This document shows, in pieces, positions 8,643 to 20,800 of a stretch of DNA of 64,000 nt. Each line of letters starts with the position of its first letter. Position 1 is the stretch's first letter. The position numbers were made by a program, and so were the translations under genes. Origin of the DNA: Longimicrobium terrae (GTDB taxonomy: Bacteria > Gemmatimonadota > Gemmatimonadetes > Longimicrobiales > Longimicrobiaceae). Under the pieces are notes generated by a model. That model was given only the letters and a program-made list of their open reading frames with translations, was not told where the DNA came from and ran no database searches. The stretch lies in NCBI RefSeq assembly GCF_014202995.1, contig NZ_JACHIA010000003.1, positions 310,001 through 374,000 of the forward strand, in the 5' to 3' direction.

Positions 8643-9821
8643 ATGAAGGCATTGAGCTGGCACGGGCGCGCCGACATGCGGTGCGAACAGGTCCCGGATC
8701 CCATCCTCGTCGATCCCACCGACGCCATCGTGCGGATCACCTCGACCGCGATCTGCGGATCGGACCTGCACCTGTACGACGGATTCAACCCGTTCATGGA
8801 GCCGGGCGACATCCTGGGCCACGAGCCGATGGGAATCGTGGAGGAGGTGGGGAGCGAGGTGCGGCGGCTGCGGAAGGGGGACCGGGTGGTGATTCCCTTC
8901 ACCATCTCGTGCGGGGCCTGCTTCTTCTGCCAGAAGACGCTCTACTCCCTGTGCGAGACCACCAACCGCAACGCCGATCTCGCGCGCAAGGTGATGGGCC
9001 ACACCACCGCGGGCCTCTTCGGCTACTCGCATTTGACGGGCGGCTATGCCGGAGGGCAGGCCCAGTTTCTCCGCGTTCCCTACGCGGACGTGGGGCCGCT
9101 CCGCATCGATTCTGACCTTCCCGACGAGCAGGTGCTCTTTCTGTCGGACATCTTCCCCACCGGGTGGATGGCGGCGGTGAACGCGGACATCGAGCCTGGG
9201 GACACGGTGGCGGTGTGGGGGTGCGGCCCGGTGGGGCAGTTCACCATCCAGAGCGCCTGGATGCTCGGCGCGGGGCGGGTGATCGCGATCGACCGCGTGC
9301 CGGAGCGGCTGGAGATGGCGCGCAGGCACGGACGGGCCGAGACGATCAACTTCGAGGAGGTGGGCGTCTACGACCGGCTCATGGAAATGACGAGCGGACG
9401 GGGACCCGACCGCTGCATTGACGCGGTGGGCGCGGAGGCGCACGGCACCGCGACGCTGGACTCGATGTACGACAAGGCCAAGACGATGCTGATGCAGGAG
9501 ACCGATCGGCCGCACGTGATCCGGGAGACCATCATGTGCTGCCGGCCCGGCGGGACCATCTCCATGCCTGGCGTCTACATGGGCGCCGTCGACAAGATCC
9601 CGATGGGAGCCTTCATGAACAAGGCACTCACGCTCAAGACCGGGCAGACGCACGTCCCGCGCTTTCACGACGAGCTGCTGCGCCGGGTGGAATCCGGTGA
9701 GATCGACCCGTCCTTCGTCATCACCCACACGGTTCCCATCGACCGGGGGCCGGAGATGTACAAGACCTTCCGCGAGAAGGAGGATGGCTGCATCAAGGTG
9801 GTGCTGAAGCCCTGGGAATAG
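8643..9821 (+). CDS. Zinc-dependent alcohol dehydrogenase, formaldehyde-dehydrogenase-like
   Basis: 392 residues of the medium-chain dehydrogenase family. Catalytic zinc ligands fall in I-C-G-S-D and G-H-E-P. Four structural-zinc cysteines are at about 90, 93, 96 and 104 (C-G-A-C-F-F-C ... C). The NAD(P)-binding Rossmann motif G-C-G-P-V-G-Q is near 196. The [13 protein letters not shown] segment and the inserted M-Q-E-T-D-R-P loop are typical of the glutathione-independent formaldehyde dehydrogenase-like branch. ATG 8643 has GGAG at 8631-8634; an in-frame GTG at 8637 is too close to it. Substrate is not determined by sequence. Confidence 0.88.
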   Translation: MKALSWHGRADMRCEQVPDPILVDPTDAIVRITSTAICGSDLHLYDGFNPFMEPGDILGHEPMGIVEEVGSEVRRLRKGDRVVIPFTISCGACFFCQKTLYSLCETTNRNADLARKVMGHTTAGLFGYSHLTGGYAGGQAQFLRVPYADVGPLRIDSDLPDEQVLFLSDIFPTGWMAAVNADIEPGDTVAVWGCGPVGQFTIQSAWMLGAGRVIAIDRVPERLEMARRHGRAETINFEEVGVYDRLMEMTSGRGPDRCIDAVGAEAHGTATLDSMYDKAKTMLMQETDRPHVIRETIMCCRPGGTISMPGVYMGAVDKIPMGAFMNKALTLKTGQTHVPRFHDELLRRVESGEIDPSFVITHTVPIDRGPEMYKTFREKEDGCIKVVLKPWE

Positions 9822-9921
9822 GACCGGGCGGCGGATGCACCGGCCCGCCAGCCGCCGCCGGCTGCCCCACGCTCGCACCGGGCATCGCCGTCGAGCGGAT
9901 TGCGCGGCCCCATGATCGACG

Positions 9922-9948
9922 ACGGGCGCGCCGCGGCGGCGCGCCCGT
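9922..9948 (+). terminator. Terminator-like hairpin after the dehydrogenase
   Basis: ACGGGCGCGCCG (9922-9933), loop CGG, CGGCGCGCCCGT (9937-9948). A strong stem with no T-run. Confidence 0.5.
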
Positions 9949-10038
9949 GACAGGATGGCGTAGCGGCGGCCCGGGCCGCCGCACGCCCGCGCACCGCTCG
10001 GGCGTATGCCGGGTCCCCCTCGTTTTCGGAGGTTGGCC

Positions 10039-11145
10039 ATGCAGGACTGGCTTGAGCCGCTCGCCGGCGGCATCGTGCTCGCGATCACCCTGCTGGACGT
10101 GTTCCTCACCGTTCTGTACGCCCGGGCGGGCACCGGGCTTCTCGCGCCGCGGCTTGCCCGGGGCGTGTGGCGCGTGTTCCGCGGGCTGTCCGGGGGAGGA
10201 AGGCACGCCCGCATCCTCACCTACTGCGGTCCCGCGCAGCTCGTGGTGCTGGTGCTGATGTGGGGCGTGCTGCTGGCGCTGGGCGCCGGTTTGGTGATTC
10301 ATCCCGCCCTCGGCTCCGGCGTCAAATCCAGCTCCGGCGCGACGGAGACCGATTTCATCACCGCGCTGTTTGTGGGAGGCAGCAGCATGTCCATCGTGGG
10401 GGCCAGCGACTATGGACCCACCACCCCGGGCTACAAGCTGCTGTTTCTGTTCAACTCGCTGGTGGGCATGTCGGTGACCTCGCTCACGCTCACCTATCTG
10501 ATGCAGGTCTACACGGCCCTGCGCAGCCGAAACACGCTTGGGCTGATGGTGCACGCGCAGAGCGGCGAAACCGGCGACGCCGCGGAACTGATCGCGCGCT
10601 GGGGGCCGGAGGGACGCTTCGACGGCGGATACAACAACCTGTCGACGCTGGCCGGCCAGATGGCGGCGATCAAGGAAACGCACCACTTCTATCCCGTGCT
10701 GTTCTACTTCCGATTTGAGGAATCCTTTTACGCGGCGTCGCGCATGCTGCTGGTCACGCTCGACGCGGCCGCGCTGATCCGCACCGCGCTGGATCCGCGC
10801 GAGCTGGGCTGGCTGCAGAAATCCGCGGGCCTGGACGAACTTGAGCGGAGCAGCGCCCTGCTGCTGCGCACCCTCAGCCAGAACTTTCCGGTGCACCACG
10901 GGCCGTCGGCGGATCGCGAGCAGTCGCGTGAACGCGGGCGGCTGCGCTACGAGCGGGCCCTGCTGCGGCTGCGCGAGGCGGACATCCCCACGCGCCAAGA
11001 CGCGGAGGCCGGGGCGCGCGAATACGTGGAACTGCGGGCGAAGTGGGAGCCGGACATCGCGGCGGTCGCGCCTGCGCTCGGCTACCGCATGGAGGAAGTG
11101 GACACGGCGGGTTACGGCGGGGCCTCTCGCGCCCCGGGCGGCTGA
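10039..11145 (+). CDS. Pore-loop (two-TM, ion-channel-2-like) membrane protein
   Basis: 368 residues; ATG 10039 has GGAGG at 10028-10032. Hydrophobic segments lie at about 8-28, 60-83 and 118-142. Between the last two is a pore-helix-like stretch T-D-F-I-T-A-L-F followed by G-G-S-S-M-S-I-V-G-A-S-D-Y-G-P. This sits where potassium channels have T-V-G-Y-G-D, but the filter is altered, so potassium selectivity is not assured. The C-terminal 200 residues are hydrophilic and helical (many Leu/Arg/Glu), a probable cytoplasmic regulatory domain without recognised motifs. The gene end lies inside the left attC-like repeat described below. Confidence 0.7.
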   Translation: MQDWLEPLAGGIVLAITLLDVFLTVLYARAGTGLLAPRLARGVWRVFRGLSGGGRHARILTYCGPAQLVVLVLMWGVLLALGAGLVIHPALGSGVKSSSGATETDFITALFVGGSSMSIVGASDYGPTTPGYKLLFLFNSLVGMSVTSLTLTYLMQVYTALRSRNTLGLMVHAQSGETGDAAELIARWGPEGRFDGGYNNLSTLAGQMAAIKETHHFYPVLFYFRFEESFYAASRMLLVTLDAAALIRTALDPRELGWLQKSAGLDELERSSALLLRTLSQNFPVHHGPSADREQSRERGRLRYERALLRLREADIPTRQDAEAGAREYVELRAKWEPDIAAVAPALGYRMEEVDTAGYGGASRAPGG

Positions 11146-11233
11146 GAATGGGTTAGGGGTGCGGAGCCGGCCCGCGCCTGTCGACGCTGAGGCACGGGAC
11201 GGCCCCGCATGGCCAGCAGCCGATTGTAGCCGC
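11138..11233. repeat. attC-like imperfect palindrome, left copy
   Basis: Outer arms GCGGCT (11138-11143) and AGCCGC (11228-11233). The interior shares long stretches with 11635-11739: GGGGTGCGG-GCCGGC on one side and GCAGCCGATTGT on the other. It resembles an integron recombination site whose outer arm has partly decayed and now overlaps the channel gene stop. Confidence 0.35.
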
Positions 11234-11268
11234 GCCTAAGCCAATCGCCGGTGCTGCTGTCTCGCTTC

Positions 11269-11613
11269 TTAATCTCTTCGGGTTAGTGCAGCTCGGAGCT
11301 TCGCCTCAACCTCTTCGCGCACACCAAGTTTCAGCGCCCCCTCAGCATCAAAAGCGTGCACGAGTCGGAGATACTCACGTAGCTCTGTCCCATTCGCCCC
11401 GTCTGGCGCCGCAAAGTACTGGACGAAAAAACCCAAGTTTGAGTAATAGCGTCGCCCAGGCGTGTCTGGCGCCACCGCATTCCCAACCAGCCGGTACGCG
11501 TCGATTAGCGTATCGACGGATTGCAGCTTCGGCAGGAAATCCTGCCAAGCTCGGCGGTCCGCCTCGATGCTCTCTTGACGCCGCTGAGCGGCGGTCTTGC
11601 GTGGTCTCGCCAT
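11269..11613 (-). CDS. Small hypothetical protein, possible gene-cassette cargo
   Basis: 114 residues with ATG at 11613 (M-A-R-P-R-K-T-A-A-Q-R-R). It is basic at the N-terminus, then a mixed alpha/beta sequence containing G-R-R-Y-Y-S-N-L-G-F-F-V and ending in a helical C-terminus. No family recognised. The gene starts 22 bases after an attC-like arm GTTAGGC (read on the minus strand) and ends 36 bases before a second related palindrome. That is the spacing expected of an integron gene cassette. The codon choice is less GC-extreme than its neighbours. Confidence 0.6.
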   Translation of the reverse strand: MARPRKTAAQRRQESIEADRRAWQDFLPKLQSVDTLIDAYRLVGNAVAPDTPGRRYYSNLGFFVQYFAAPDGANGTELREYLRLVHAFDAEGALKLGVREEVEAKLRAALTRRD

Positions 11614-11634
11614 CCTGCACTCAGAGTTTGGGAA

Positions 11635-11739
11635 GCGGCCTAACGGCACAAGGCTCGGGGGTGCGGGGCCGGCGCGCAAGGCTGTCGGCGGCGAACGTAT
11701 GGACGGGCCCGTATCTCCTGCAGCCGATTGTCAGGCCGC
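11635..11739. repeat. attC-like imperfect palindrome, right copy
   Basis: Arms GCGGCCTAAC (11635-11644) and GTCAGGCCGC (11730-11739) pair at 9 of 10 positions. On the minus strand the inner boundary reads GTTAGGC, which fits the integron core-site consensus GTTRRRY. An inner GGCT/AGCC pair (around 11652 and 11722) fits the L boxes. Integrase and attI are not visible. From 11740 to 11876 no gene is seen. Confidence 0.4.
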
Positions 11740-11876
11740 ACCCAGACCTGCGGGACGGCCGCCATCACATGGTCTGTTCGGTACCACAGGCGCGGCATGA
11801 CAGCTTACTCAAAGTGCAGTACGCGCCTCAGCTTCTCCTGTGACTCGTCTGCCTTCTTCGCGAGCAAAGCGGCGGG

Positions 11877-14800
11877 TCAGGGATCGGTGCTTTGCGAAAG
11901 CAGGGCGGCCAGCAGTGTATCGACGTCGTCATCGGACATCGTGTCCACCGAATACGCGTCGATCGAATCCGCGCCGCCAATCTGAATGCTGTCCGTAGCG
12001 GCGGGCAACGCGCCGCAGCACGCCGCGCGGGCCTCGTCCACGGCCCGGGCCAGTTCGGCGAGCTGCGGGTGATAGAAGAGTTCGGTGGCGGCCACCCGCG
12101 TCCGGAAACGCTCGCTCACGCGCGACGCCGCCCGCAGCGCCAGCAGCGAGTGCCCGCCCAGTTCAAAGAAGTCGTCCCAGCGGCCCACCCGATCAACCCC
12201 CAGCAGCGCGCTCCAGATTCCGGCGATCGCCTCCTCCGTTTCGCCCGACGGCGCCTCGTAGCCGCGCCGCGCGTAGGCGCCGTTCGCCGGGGCGGGAAGA
12301 GCGCCGCGGTCCAGCTTGCCGTTGGGGGTGAGCGGCAGCGCGTCCAGGCACACATAGGCGGCCGGCACCATGTACTCCGGCAGCCGCTCGCCCAGGTGCG
12401 CCCGAAGCGTCGCGGCGTCCAGGGCACCGCCGGCCACGCAGTAGGCCACCAGCTGCGCGTGGCCGGGGACGTCCTCCCGCACCACCACCACCGCCTCGTG
12501 CACCGCGGGGTGCTCCGTGAGCCGCGCCTCGATCTCGCCGGGCTCGATCCGGAAGCCGCGCACCTTCACCTGGTGGTCGGCGCGGCCGGCAAAGGCCAGG
12601 CGCCCGCCGGAGAGCCACCGCCCCAGGTCGCCCGTGCGGTACATCCGCGCGCCGGGCCGGGGCGCGAACGGGTCGGGAACGAAACGCTCCGCGGTCAGAG
12701 ACGGGCGGTGCAGGTATCCGCGCGCCACCCCGTCGCCGGCGATGAAAAGCTCCCCCGGCGCGCCGGTCGGCACGGGCTCTCCGTAGGGGTCCAGGACGTA
12801 GACGCGCGTGTTGAGCACCGGCCGCCCGATCGCCGCCTGCCCGCCGCCCGCGCCGAAGGAGCCGTCGCCGACGGCCTCGGCGGTGGACCAGACGGTGGTT
12901 TCCGTGGGCCCGTACACGTTCCAGAGCGCGCCGACGCGGTCCCGGACCGCCGCCGCGAGCTCCGCCGGAAGCGACTCGCCGCCGCAGAGCGCGCGCAGCC
13001 CCGGCGCGCCTTCCCATCCCGCCTCCACCAGCATGCGCCACGTGGCGGGGGTGGCCTGCATCACCGTGGCCGAGTGCGCGCGGATGGCGTCCGCGAGCGC
13101 CGCGGGATCGGCCGCCCGCTCCCGCGGCAGCACCACCGTCCGTGCGCCATGCAGGAGGGGGAGAAAGATCTCCAGGACGGAGATGTCGAAGGCGTACGTG
13201 GTGACCGCCAGCACGCGGTCCGCGGGCTCCATCCCCACGATTCCGCGCATGGATCGCAGGAGGTTCACCACGGCGCCGTGCGGGACGGCCACGCCCTTGG
13301 GCCGCCCGGTGGAGCCGGAGGTGTACATCACGTACGCCGGATGGTCCGCCTCCACCGAGATCCCCGCCAGCGCGGATGGATCGCCCACCGCCACCGCGCC
13401 GTCGTCCGTGAGGTCCAGCACCGGGACCCGCAACGCGCGGAGAAGCGCGCCTGTTTCCGCGCCGCGGACCCCGTGCACGAGCACCGCGGCGGGGGTGGCG
13501 TCGCGCAGAACGTAGCCCAGCCGGTCCGCGGGGTGCGAGGGGTCCAGCGGCACGTATGCGCCGCCGGCCTTGAGCACGCCGAGCATGGCCACCACCATCT
13601 CCGCGCCCCGCTCCACGCAGAGCGCCACCCGTGACTCCGGGCCCACGCCCGCCGCGCGCAGCCGCCGCGCCACCCGGCCCGCGCGCGCGTCCAGCTCCGC
13701 GTAGGTGAGGTGCTCCCCCTCGAAGTCCACGGCCACCGCCTCCGGCGTCCGCGCCGCCTGCGCCTCAAAGAGCTGGTGGATGCACACGTCGCGCGGATGA
13801 ACCGCATCCGTGCGGTTCCACTCGTCCAGGAGCATCCGCCGCTCGCCATCGGACAGGAGCGGAAGGCGGTCGACGGGGCGGTCACCGGCGGCCGCCATCT
13901 CCCGCAGCAGACGGGCGAGGGAGCCCATCCAGCGCTCCACCGTAGCGCCGTCGAAGAGCGCGGCGGCGTACGTCACGTCGCCGCCGATGCGGCCGCCCGC
14001 ATCCCCCAGCGCGAGCCACAGGTCGAACCGCGCCGCGGGCGCAATCGCCACGTCCAGTGCTCCGGCATCCAGCCCCGGCAGCGCCGACCCGCCCCGCCGC
14101 GCCTCTTCCCATGAGAACATCACCTGAAACAGCGGGTGATGCGCCAGGCTGCGCGCGGGCTGCAGCAGTTCCACCACGCGCTCGAACGGGAGCTCGGCGT
14201 GCTGCTGCGCCTCCAGCGTGCGCGCCCGCACCCGTGCCAGCAACGCGGCGGTGGAAGGCGAGCCGGCAAGGTCCACGCGCAGCGCCAGGGTATCGGCGAA
14301 GAAGCCGATCATCCCCTCCACCTCCTCGCGCCCGCGATTGGCCGAAAGCGTGCCCACCACCACGTCCTCCTGCCCCGCCAGACGGCCCAGCACCACCGTC
14401 CAGGCGGCCAGCACCGTCATGAAAGGCGTGGCCCCGTGGCGGCGGGAAAGGGTCCGTACGGCGGCGGACGTCTCCTCATCGAACGACACCGCCAGCGTCT
14501 CTCCCGCGGGGTCCTGCCGCGCCGGGCGGGGACGGTCGGTAGGCAGCGCCAGGAGCGCGGGCGCGCCGGCGAGCGCGGCGCGCCAGTACTCCGCCTGCCC
14601 GTCCAGCGCGCCGCCCTCCAGCCGGCGCCGGTGCCACGCGGCGTAGTCGGCGTACTGCAGGGGGAGCGGCGGGAGCGGATCACCCCCACCGCGGGAAAAT
14701 GCCTCGTACAGCACCCCCAGCTCGCGGACCAGCACGTCGGTGGACCATCCGTCGGAGACCATGTGGTGCATGGTCAGCAGGAGCGCGTGATCGTCCTCCG

Positions 14801-17800
14801 CGATGCGCACGAGCCGGGCACGGGCCAGGGGGCCACGCTCCAGGTCGAAGGGCGCGCGCGCCTCCTCGGCCACGATCCGCCGCAGCGCCGCGTCCGCCTC
14901 CCGCTCCTCTTCCCCCGTGCCGCGGGCGAAGGCGGACAGACGCGCGGCAAGGTCGTCCACCGCGAGGGGGAACGATGCCGCCTCCGCCGGCGCGATCCGC
15001 TGCCGCGGCTCGCCGTCCACGACGGCAACGGTGGTCCGCAGCGCCTCGTGGCGCACGGCGATGCGGTGCAGCGCACGGCGCAGCGCCCCGGTGTTCAGCG
15101 GGCCGCGCAGCCGGAGCCGCTCGGAGACGTGCCACGCCCCGCCCAGGCCGCCCAGCTGCTCCAGGAACCAGAGCCGCTGCTGCGGGGGAGCCAGCGGCAG
15201 GCGTCCGCCGCGGTCCGCGGGTTCGATGGGGTCCGCGTGCGCCGCCCGCGCCAGCCCGCGCGCAAAATCCGCCAGCACCGGGCGCTCGAAGAGGTCGCGG
15301 AGGGTGGCCCCGGCGTCCAGCAGGCGGCGGACGCGGGACACCAGCCGCACGGCCAGGAGCGAGTGGCCGCCCCGCTCAAAGAAGTGGTCGCGGCGCCCCA
15401 CGCCCTCCACCCCCAGCACCTCCGCCCAGATGTCCGCCAGGACAGTCTCCACCGCGCCGGCGGGCGGCTCGTACGGCCGGGCGGAGAACGCGTCCTCCCC
15501 CGGGGCGGGGAGCGACCGGCGGTCCAGCTTGCCGGTGGCGGTCAGGGGAAGCGCCGCCAGCCGCACGAACGCCGACGGAACCATGGGCTCTGGCAGATGA
15601 GCGGCCAGGTGCGCCCGCAGTTCCTCCGGCTCCACCCCGTCGCCCACCACGTACGCCACTAGCCGCCGCTCTCCGGGCGCGTCCTCGCGCGCGACGACCG
15701 CGGCCTCGCGCACGGCCGGGTGGGCGCAGAGCCATCCCTCCACCTCCCCCGGCTCGATGCGGAAGCCGCGCACCTTCACCTGCTGGTCGATGCGGCCCAG
15801 GTACTCGATGCTCCCGTCCGCGCGGTGGCGTGCCAAGTCGCCGGTGCGGTACAGGCGCGCGCCCGGCCCGCCGAACGGGTCCGGGACGAAGGCGGCGGCC
15901 GTCTTCCGGGGATCGCCCAGGTAGCCGAGCCCCACGCACCGCCCGCCCAAGTGGATTTCCCCCGCCGCGCCGCGGGGCACCGGCCGGCCGCGCCGGTCCA
16001 GCACCAGCGCCCGCGTGTTGGAGATGGGCGTGCCGATGGGGATGCGCGCGCCGCCGTCCGCGTGCACCTCGTGAAAGATGGAGCCGATGCTGCACTCCGT
16101 CGGCCCGTACAGGTTCACCACGCGCACTCCGGGGAGCGCGCCCAGGAAGCGGTACGTGGTCTCCGGCGTGATCTGCTCGCCGCCGACGACGACCGTGCGC
16201 AACGAGGCCAGCCGCGCCCGCGCGCCCGCGTCCGCCACCAGGTCGGGGACCAGGACGTTGAAGACGGAGGGGACGAAGTCCGTCATCGTCACCCCTTCTG
16301 CCTCGATCACCTCCAGCAGGTACCCGGCGTCCGCCTCGCCGCCGTCGCGCGGGATGACCGTGCGCCCGCCGTGCACCATCGGCCAGAAGAGCTGCCAGAC
16401 GGCGCTGTCGAAGACGTGCCGCGTGGTCTGCAGCACGCACGCGGCGCTTTCCGCGCCCAGCCGCGCGCTCATCCAGCCGAAGCGGTTGGCGATGCCGCCG
16501 TGGTGCACCACGGCCGCCTTGGGAACGCCGGTGGATCCCGAGGTGAAGATGGCGTAGACCGGATCCGCCTCCCCTACCCCGCCGTCCAGCGTCTCCCCTC
16601 CCGAGTGCTCCTCGTCCCCCGGCTCCACGCCGGCGACCAGCACCGGCCACCCGAGCGCCGCCGCCCGCGGAGCCGACGCCGCGTCCGCCAGCACCGCCGC
16701 GGGACGGAGGGCGCGGACCGCCGCGCGCAGCCGCTCGTCCGGCCAGGCGGCGTCCAGCGGAACGAACGCCGCTCCCACCTTCATGGCGGCGAGCATGGCG
16801 ACCGGCGCGGCCGGGCCTCGCTCCGCCAGCACGGGGACAAAGGCGCCCCGTCCCACGCCCCGGCCGCGGAGCACGCGCGCCAGCCGGGCGGCGCTCCCGT
16901 CCACCTGCGCGCAAGTGAGGCGCGTACCCTCGTGCACCACGGCCACGGCGCCGGGAGTGCGCCGCGCCCGGGCTTCCACAAGCCGGTGGATGCAGTCGTC
17001 CGCGGGGTACGCCGCGGCGGTCGCGTTCCACGCCTCCACCACCCGCCTGCGCTCCGCCTCGGTCAGCAGCGGGAGATCGTCCACGCGCAGCGTGCCATCC
17101 GCCGCCATGGCCGCCAGCGCGGCACGCAGGTAGCCCGCGTAGCGCTCCGCAGTCGCGCGGTCAAAGAGCGCCGTGGCGTACGCCAGTTCCCCCGCGATCC
17201 GCCCATCCTCCTCCGCCAGCGAGAGAGACAGGTCGAACTTGGCCGTTTCCACCGGCGGGTCGGGGATCTCCTGGACCTCCACCCCCGGAAGCCGCAGCGC
17301 CGCCGGGGCGGAGCCGCGCCAATCCAGCATCACCTGAAAGAGCGGTGTGTACGCGGGGGAGCGGGCCGGCCGCACCCGCTCCACCACCTGCTCGAACGGG
17401 ATGCCGGAGTGCTGCTGCGCCTCCAGCGTCAGCGCCCGCACCCGCGCCAGGAGGCCGGCCACCGGCGGCGCGCCGGCCAGGTCGACGGGGAGCGCGAGGG
17501 TGTTGACGAAGAAACCGATCATCCCCTCCACCTCCTCGCCGCCGCGGTTGGCCGACGGCGTGCCCACCACCACGCACTCCTGCCCCGACAGGCGGGCGAG
17601 GACGGCCGCCCATCCCGCCAGCACCGTCATGAAGAGGGTGGCCCCGTGCCGCCGGGCGAGCGCCCCCAGCGCCGCGGAAAGCTCGCGGTCCAGCTCCACG
17701 GGGACGGAGCCGCCGGCGTGGTCCTGCCGCGCGGGGCGCGGGCGGTCCGCCGGGAACTCCAGCACCTCCGGCGCCCCCGCCAGCGCCTCCGTCCACCAGC

Positions 17801-20800
17801 GGGCCTGCGCCTCCAGCGCCTCGCCGGCCACGCGGCGCCGCTGCCACGCCGCCCAGTCGGCGTACTGCACCGGGAGCGGCGCGAGCGGATCGGGCTCGCC
17901 GCGCGCGAAGGCGGCGTAGAGCGCGCCCAGTTCCGCCAGAAGGACGCCCGTGCTCCATGCGTCGGAGACGGCGTGGTGCATCCGCACGACCAAGGCGTGG
18001 TCGTCATCCGCCAGCCGCACCAGCCGCGCACGGGCGAGAGGCCCCGCCGCCAGGTCGAACGGCGCCGCGCCCTCGGCGGCGATGATCCGCTCCAGCTCCG
18101 CCCCGGCGTCCGCGCGCCCGCGCAGGTCGTGCTCCACCACGCGGAACCCGCTCTGCTCCGCGGGGGCAATGCGCTGCACCGGCTCGCCATCCACCAGCGG
18201 AAAGGTGGTGCGCAACGCCTCGTGCCGCGCCACCACGCGGTCCAGCGCCCGAAGCAGCGCCGTGCGCTCGAGCGTGCCGCGGAGCCGCAGCGTGCGCCCC
18301 ACGTGGTACGCGCTCCCCACCCCGCCCATCTGCTCCAGAAACCAGAGCCGCTGCTGCGGAAAGGAGAGGGCGGTCCGCTCCGCGGGCGGCGCGGGAAGGA
18401 TCTCCGGCGTCCCCGCGCGCGCGGCGCTGGCCAGCGAGCGCGCGAAGTCCGCCAGCACCGGGTGCCGGAACAGGTCGCGGACCTGCACCTCCACCCCCAG
18501 CGCGCGGCGCAGGCGGGAAGCGGCCTGCACGGCCAGGAGCGAATGCCCGCCCAGCGCAAAGAAGTCGTCGCGGCGGCCCACCCGCTCCACCCCCAGCAGC
18601 GCGCCCCAGATGGCGGCGAGCGCCTCCTCCGCCTCGCCCGCCGGCGCTTCGTATCCGCGCCGCTCGTAGGCATCGTCCGCCGGCGCGGGGAGCGCCCGGC
18701 GGTCCAGCTTGGCGCTGGAGGTGAGCGGAAGCGCATTCAGCCGCACGTACGCGGCGGGGACCATGTATTCCGGCAGCCGTCCGGCCAGGTGCGCCCGCAG
18801 CGCCTCCGTGCGCACCGCCCCGTCCGCCACCACGTATGCCACCAGCCGCGCCTCGCCGCTCTCCGTCCGCGGCACCACCGCCGCGGCGCGGACGCCGGGA
18901 ACGCGCCGCAGCACCGCGGCCACCTCATCGGGCTCCACGCGGTAGCCGCGAATCTTGACCTGCTCGTCGCGGCGGCCCACGAACTCGATGCGCCCGTCCG
19001 GCAGGCGCCGCCCCACGTCGCCGGTGCGGTACATCCGCCCGCCGTTCCCCGCGGGATCGGGAACGAATGCCCGAGCCGTCAGCGCGGGGCGCCCCCAGTA
19101 GCCCAGCGCCACGTGCGGGCCGCGGATGACGATTTCGCCGCGCGCGTAGACCTCGGGCGGCTCGCCCCCGTCATCCAGCAGCAGCACCTCCACACCCTCC
19201 ACGGCGCGGCCGGCGGGGATGCCGTGGCCGTGCGGGCGGGAGCCGTGGTCCATCATCTCCTGCAGCGCCAGCGTGGACTCCGTGGGGCCCAGCCCGTTGA
19301 CGAAGACGGCGCCCGGGCGGAATGTGCGCCGGAATCGCTCGAAGTCGGGGCGGAATACCGCCTCGCCCCCCAAGACCACCCGGCTGACGGAGGCGAAGTC
19401 GTCGCCCTCCCCGTCCTCCGCCACCACGGCGCGAAAGAGGCTGGGGGTGGAGTGGTAGAGGGTGATTCCCTCCGCGCGCAGCCACAGCGCCAGCCGCTCC
19501 ACCCCTTCCGCGCGCACGTCAAAGAGGTGCAGGCTCGCCCCGTTCAGCAGCGCGCCGTACAGGTCCATCACCGCCGCGTCGGTGGCGTACGAGGCCGCCA
19601 GCATCAACCGGTCGCCCGGGGCGATGCGGAGGGCATTGGTGTAGGCGCGGATGTGGCCCAGGACGTTGCGATGGCTCTGCGCCACCCCCTTGGGCTCGCC
19701 CGTGGACCCCGACGTGTAGAGCAGATAGGCCACCGCCCCCGGCGCGGTGCCGATGCGGCCGAGCGCGTCCTCCTCCACCTGCCCCGGCGCGGACGGCGGA
19801 TGCGCGGCGCTCACGCGAAGGACGGCGCGCGGCTCCGCGGCCGGCATTCCGTCCGCGCCGCACGCGATTCCCTGCCCCTCATCCCCGGATCCCCGCGTCT
19901 CCGCCAGCCGGCGCGCGGCCGCGACGTGCGGGTCGCCTGCGAGGACCATCGCGGCGCGGGCATCGTCCAGCACCCGGTGCATCCGCGCCTCGGGCCAGGC
20001 GGGGTCCAGCGGGACGTACGTCTTTCCCGCCATCAGCGAGCCCAGGATGGCGGCCACCATCGGCGCGCCGGGGTCGAACAGGAGCCCCACGCGGCCCTCG
20101 CCCGGGCCGAGCGCGGCGACAATTTCGTGCGCCACGCTCCGCGCGAGGGCGTCCAGTTGCGCGTAGCTCCACGCGCCCTCGCGGGTGCGCAGCGCGGTCC
20201 GCCCCGGGTGCGCGGCCGCCTGCGCGCGGAACCGCCGGTGGATCGGCTGATCGACTTCCTCCGCGCTGAAGGGGGTGTACGGATGCGCGGGCCGCACGCG
20301 GCGCGCCCCGGCCGCGGCCTCCGCCTGGCGCCGCTCCGCCGGGGAAAGGAGCGGAAGACGGTCGATCCGCCGCGAATCGTCCGCCGCCATCGCTTCCAGC
20401 AGGCGGACCAGGAACCCCGCCCAGCGTTCCACCGTCTCCCGGTCATGGAGCGCCGTGGCATACTCGATCCCGCCCACGATTCGCCCGTCCTCCTCCTCCA
20501 GAAAGAGCGAGAGGTCGAACTTGGCCGTCGTCCGCGCCGCGCGCTCCAGCGGCGACACGCGCAGGCCGGGGAGATCGAAGCGGCCCCGCGGGACGTTTTC
20601 CCACGTGAAGAAAACCTGAAAGACGGGAGTGTGCGACAGGCTGCGCGCGGGCTGCAGCAGCTCCACCACCTGCTCGAATGGGACGTGCTGGTGCTGCTGC
20701 GCGGCCAGTGCCCGCGACTTCACCCGCGACAGGAGTTCGGCCACGGTGGGGGCGCCGGAGAGGTCGGCCCGCAGCGCCAGCGTGTTCAGGAAGAGGCCGA

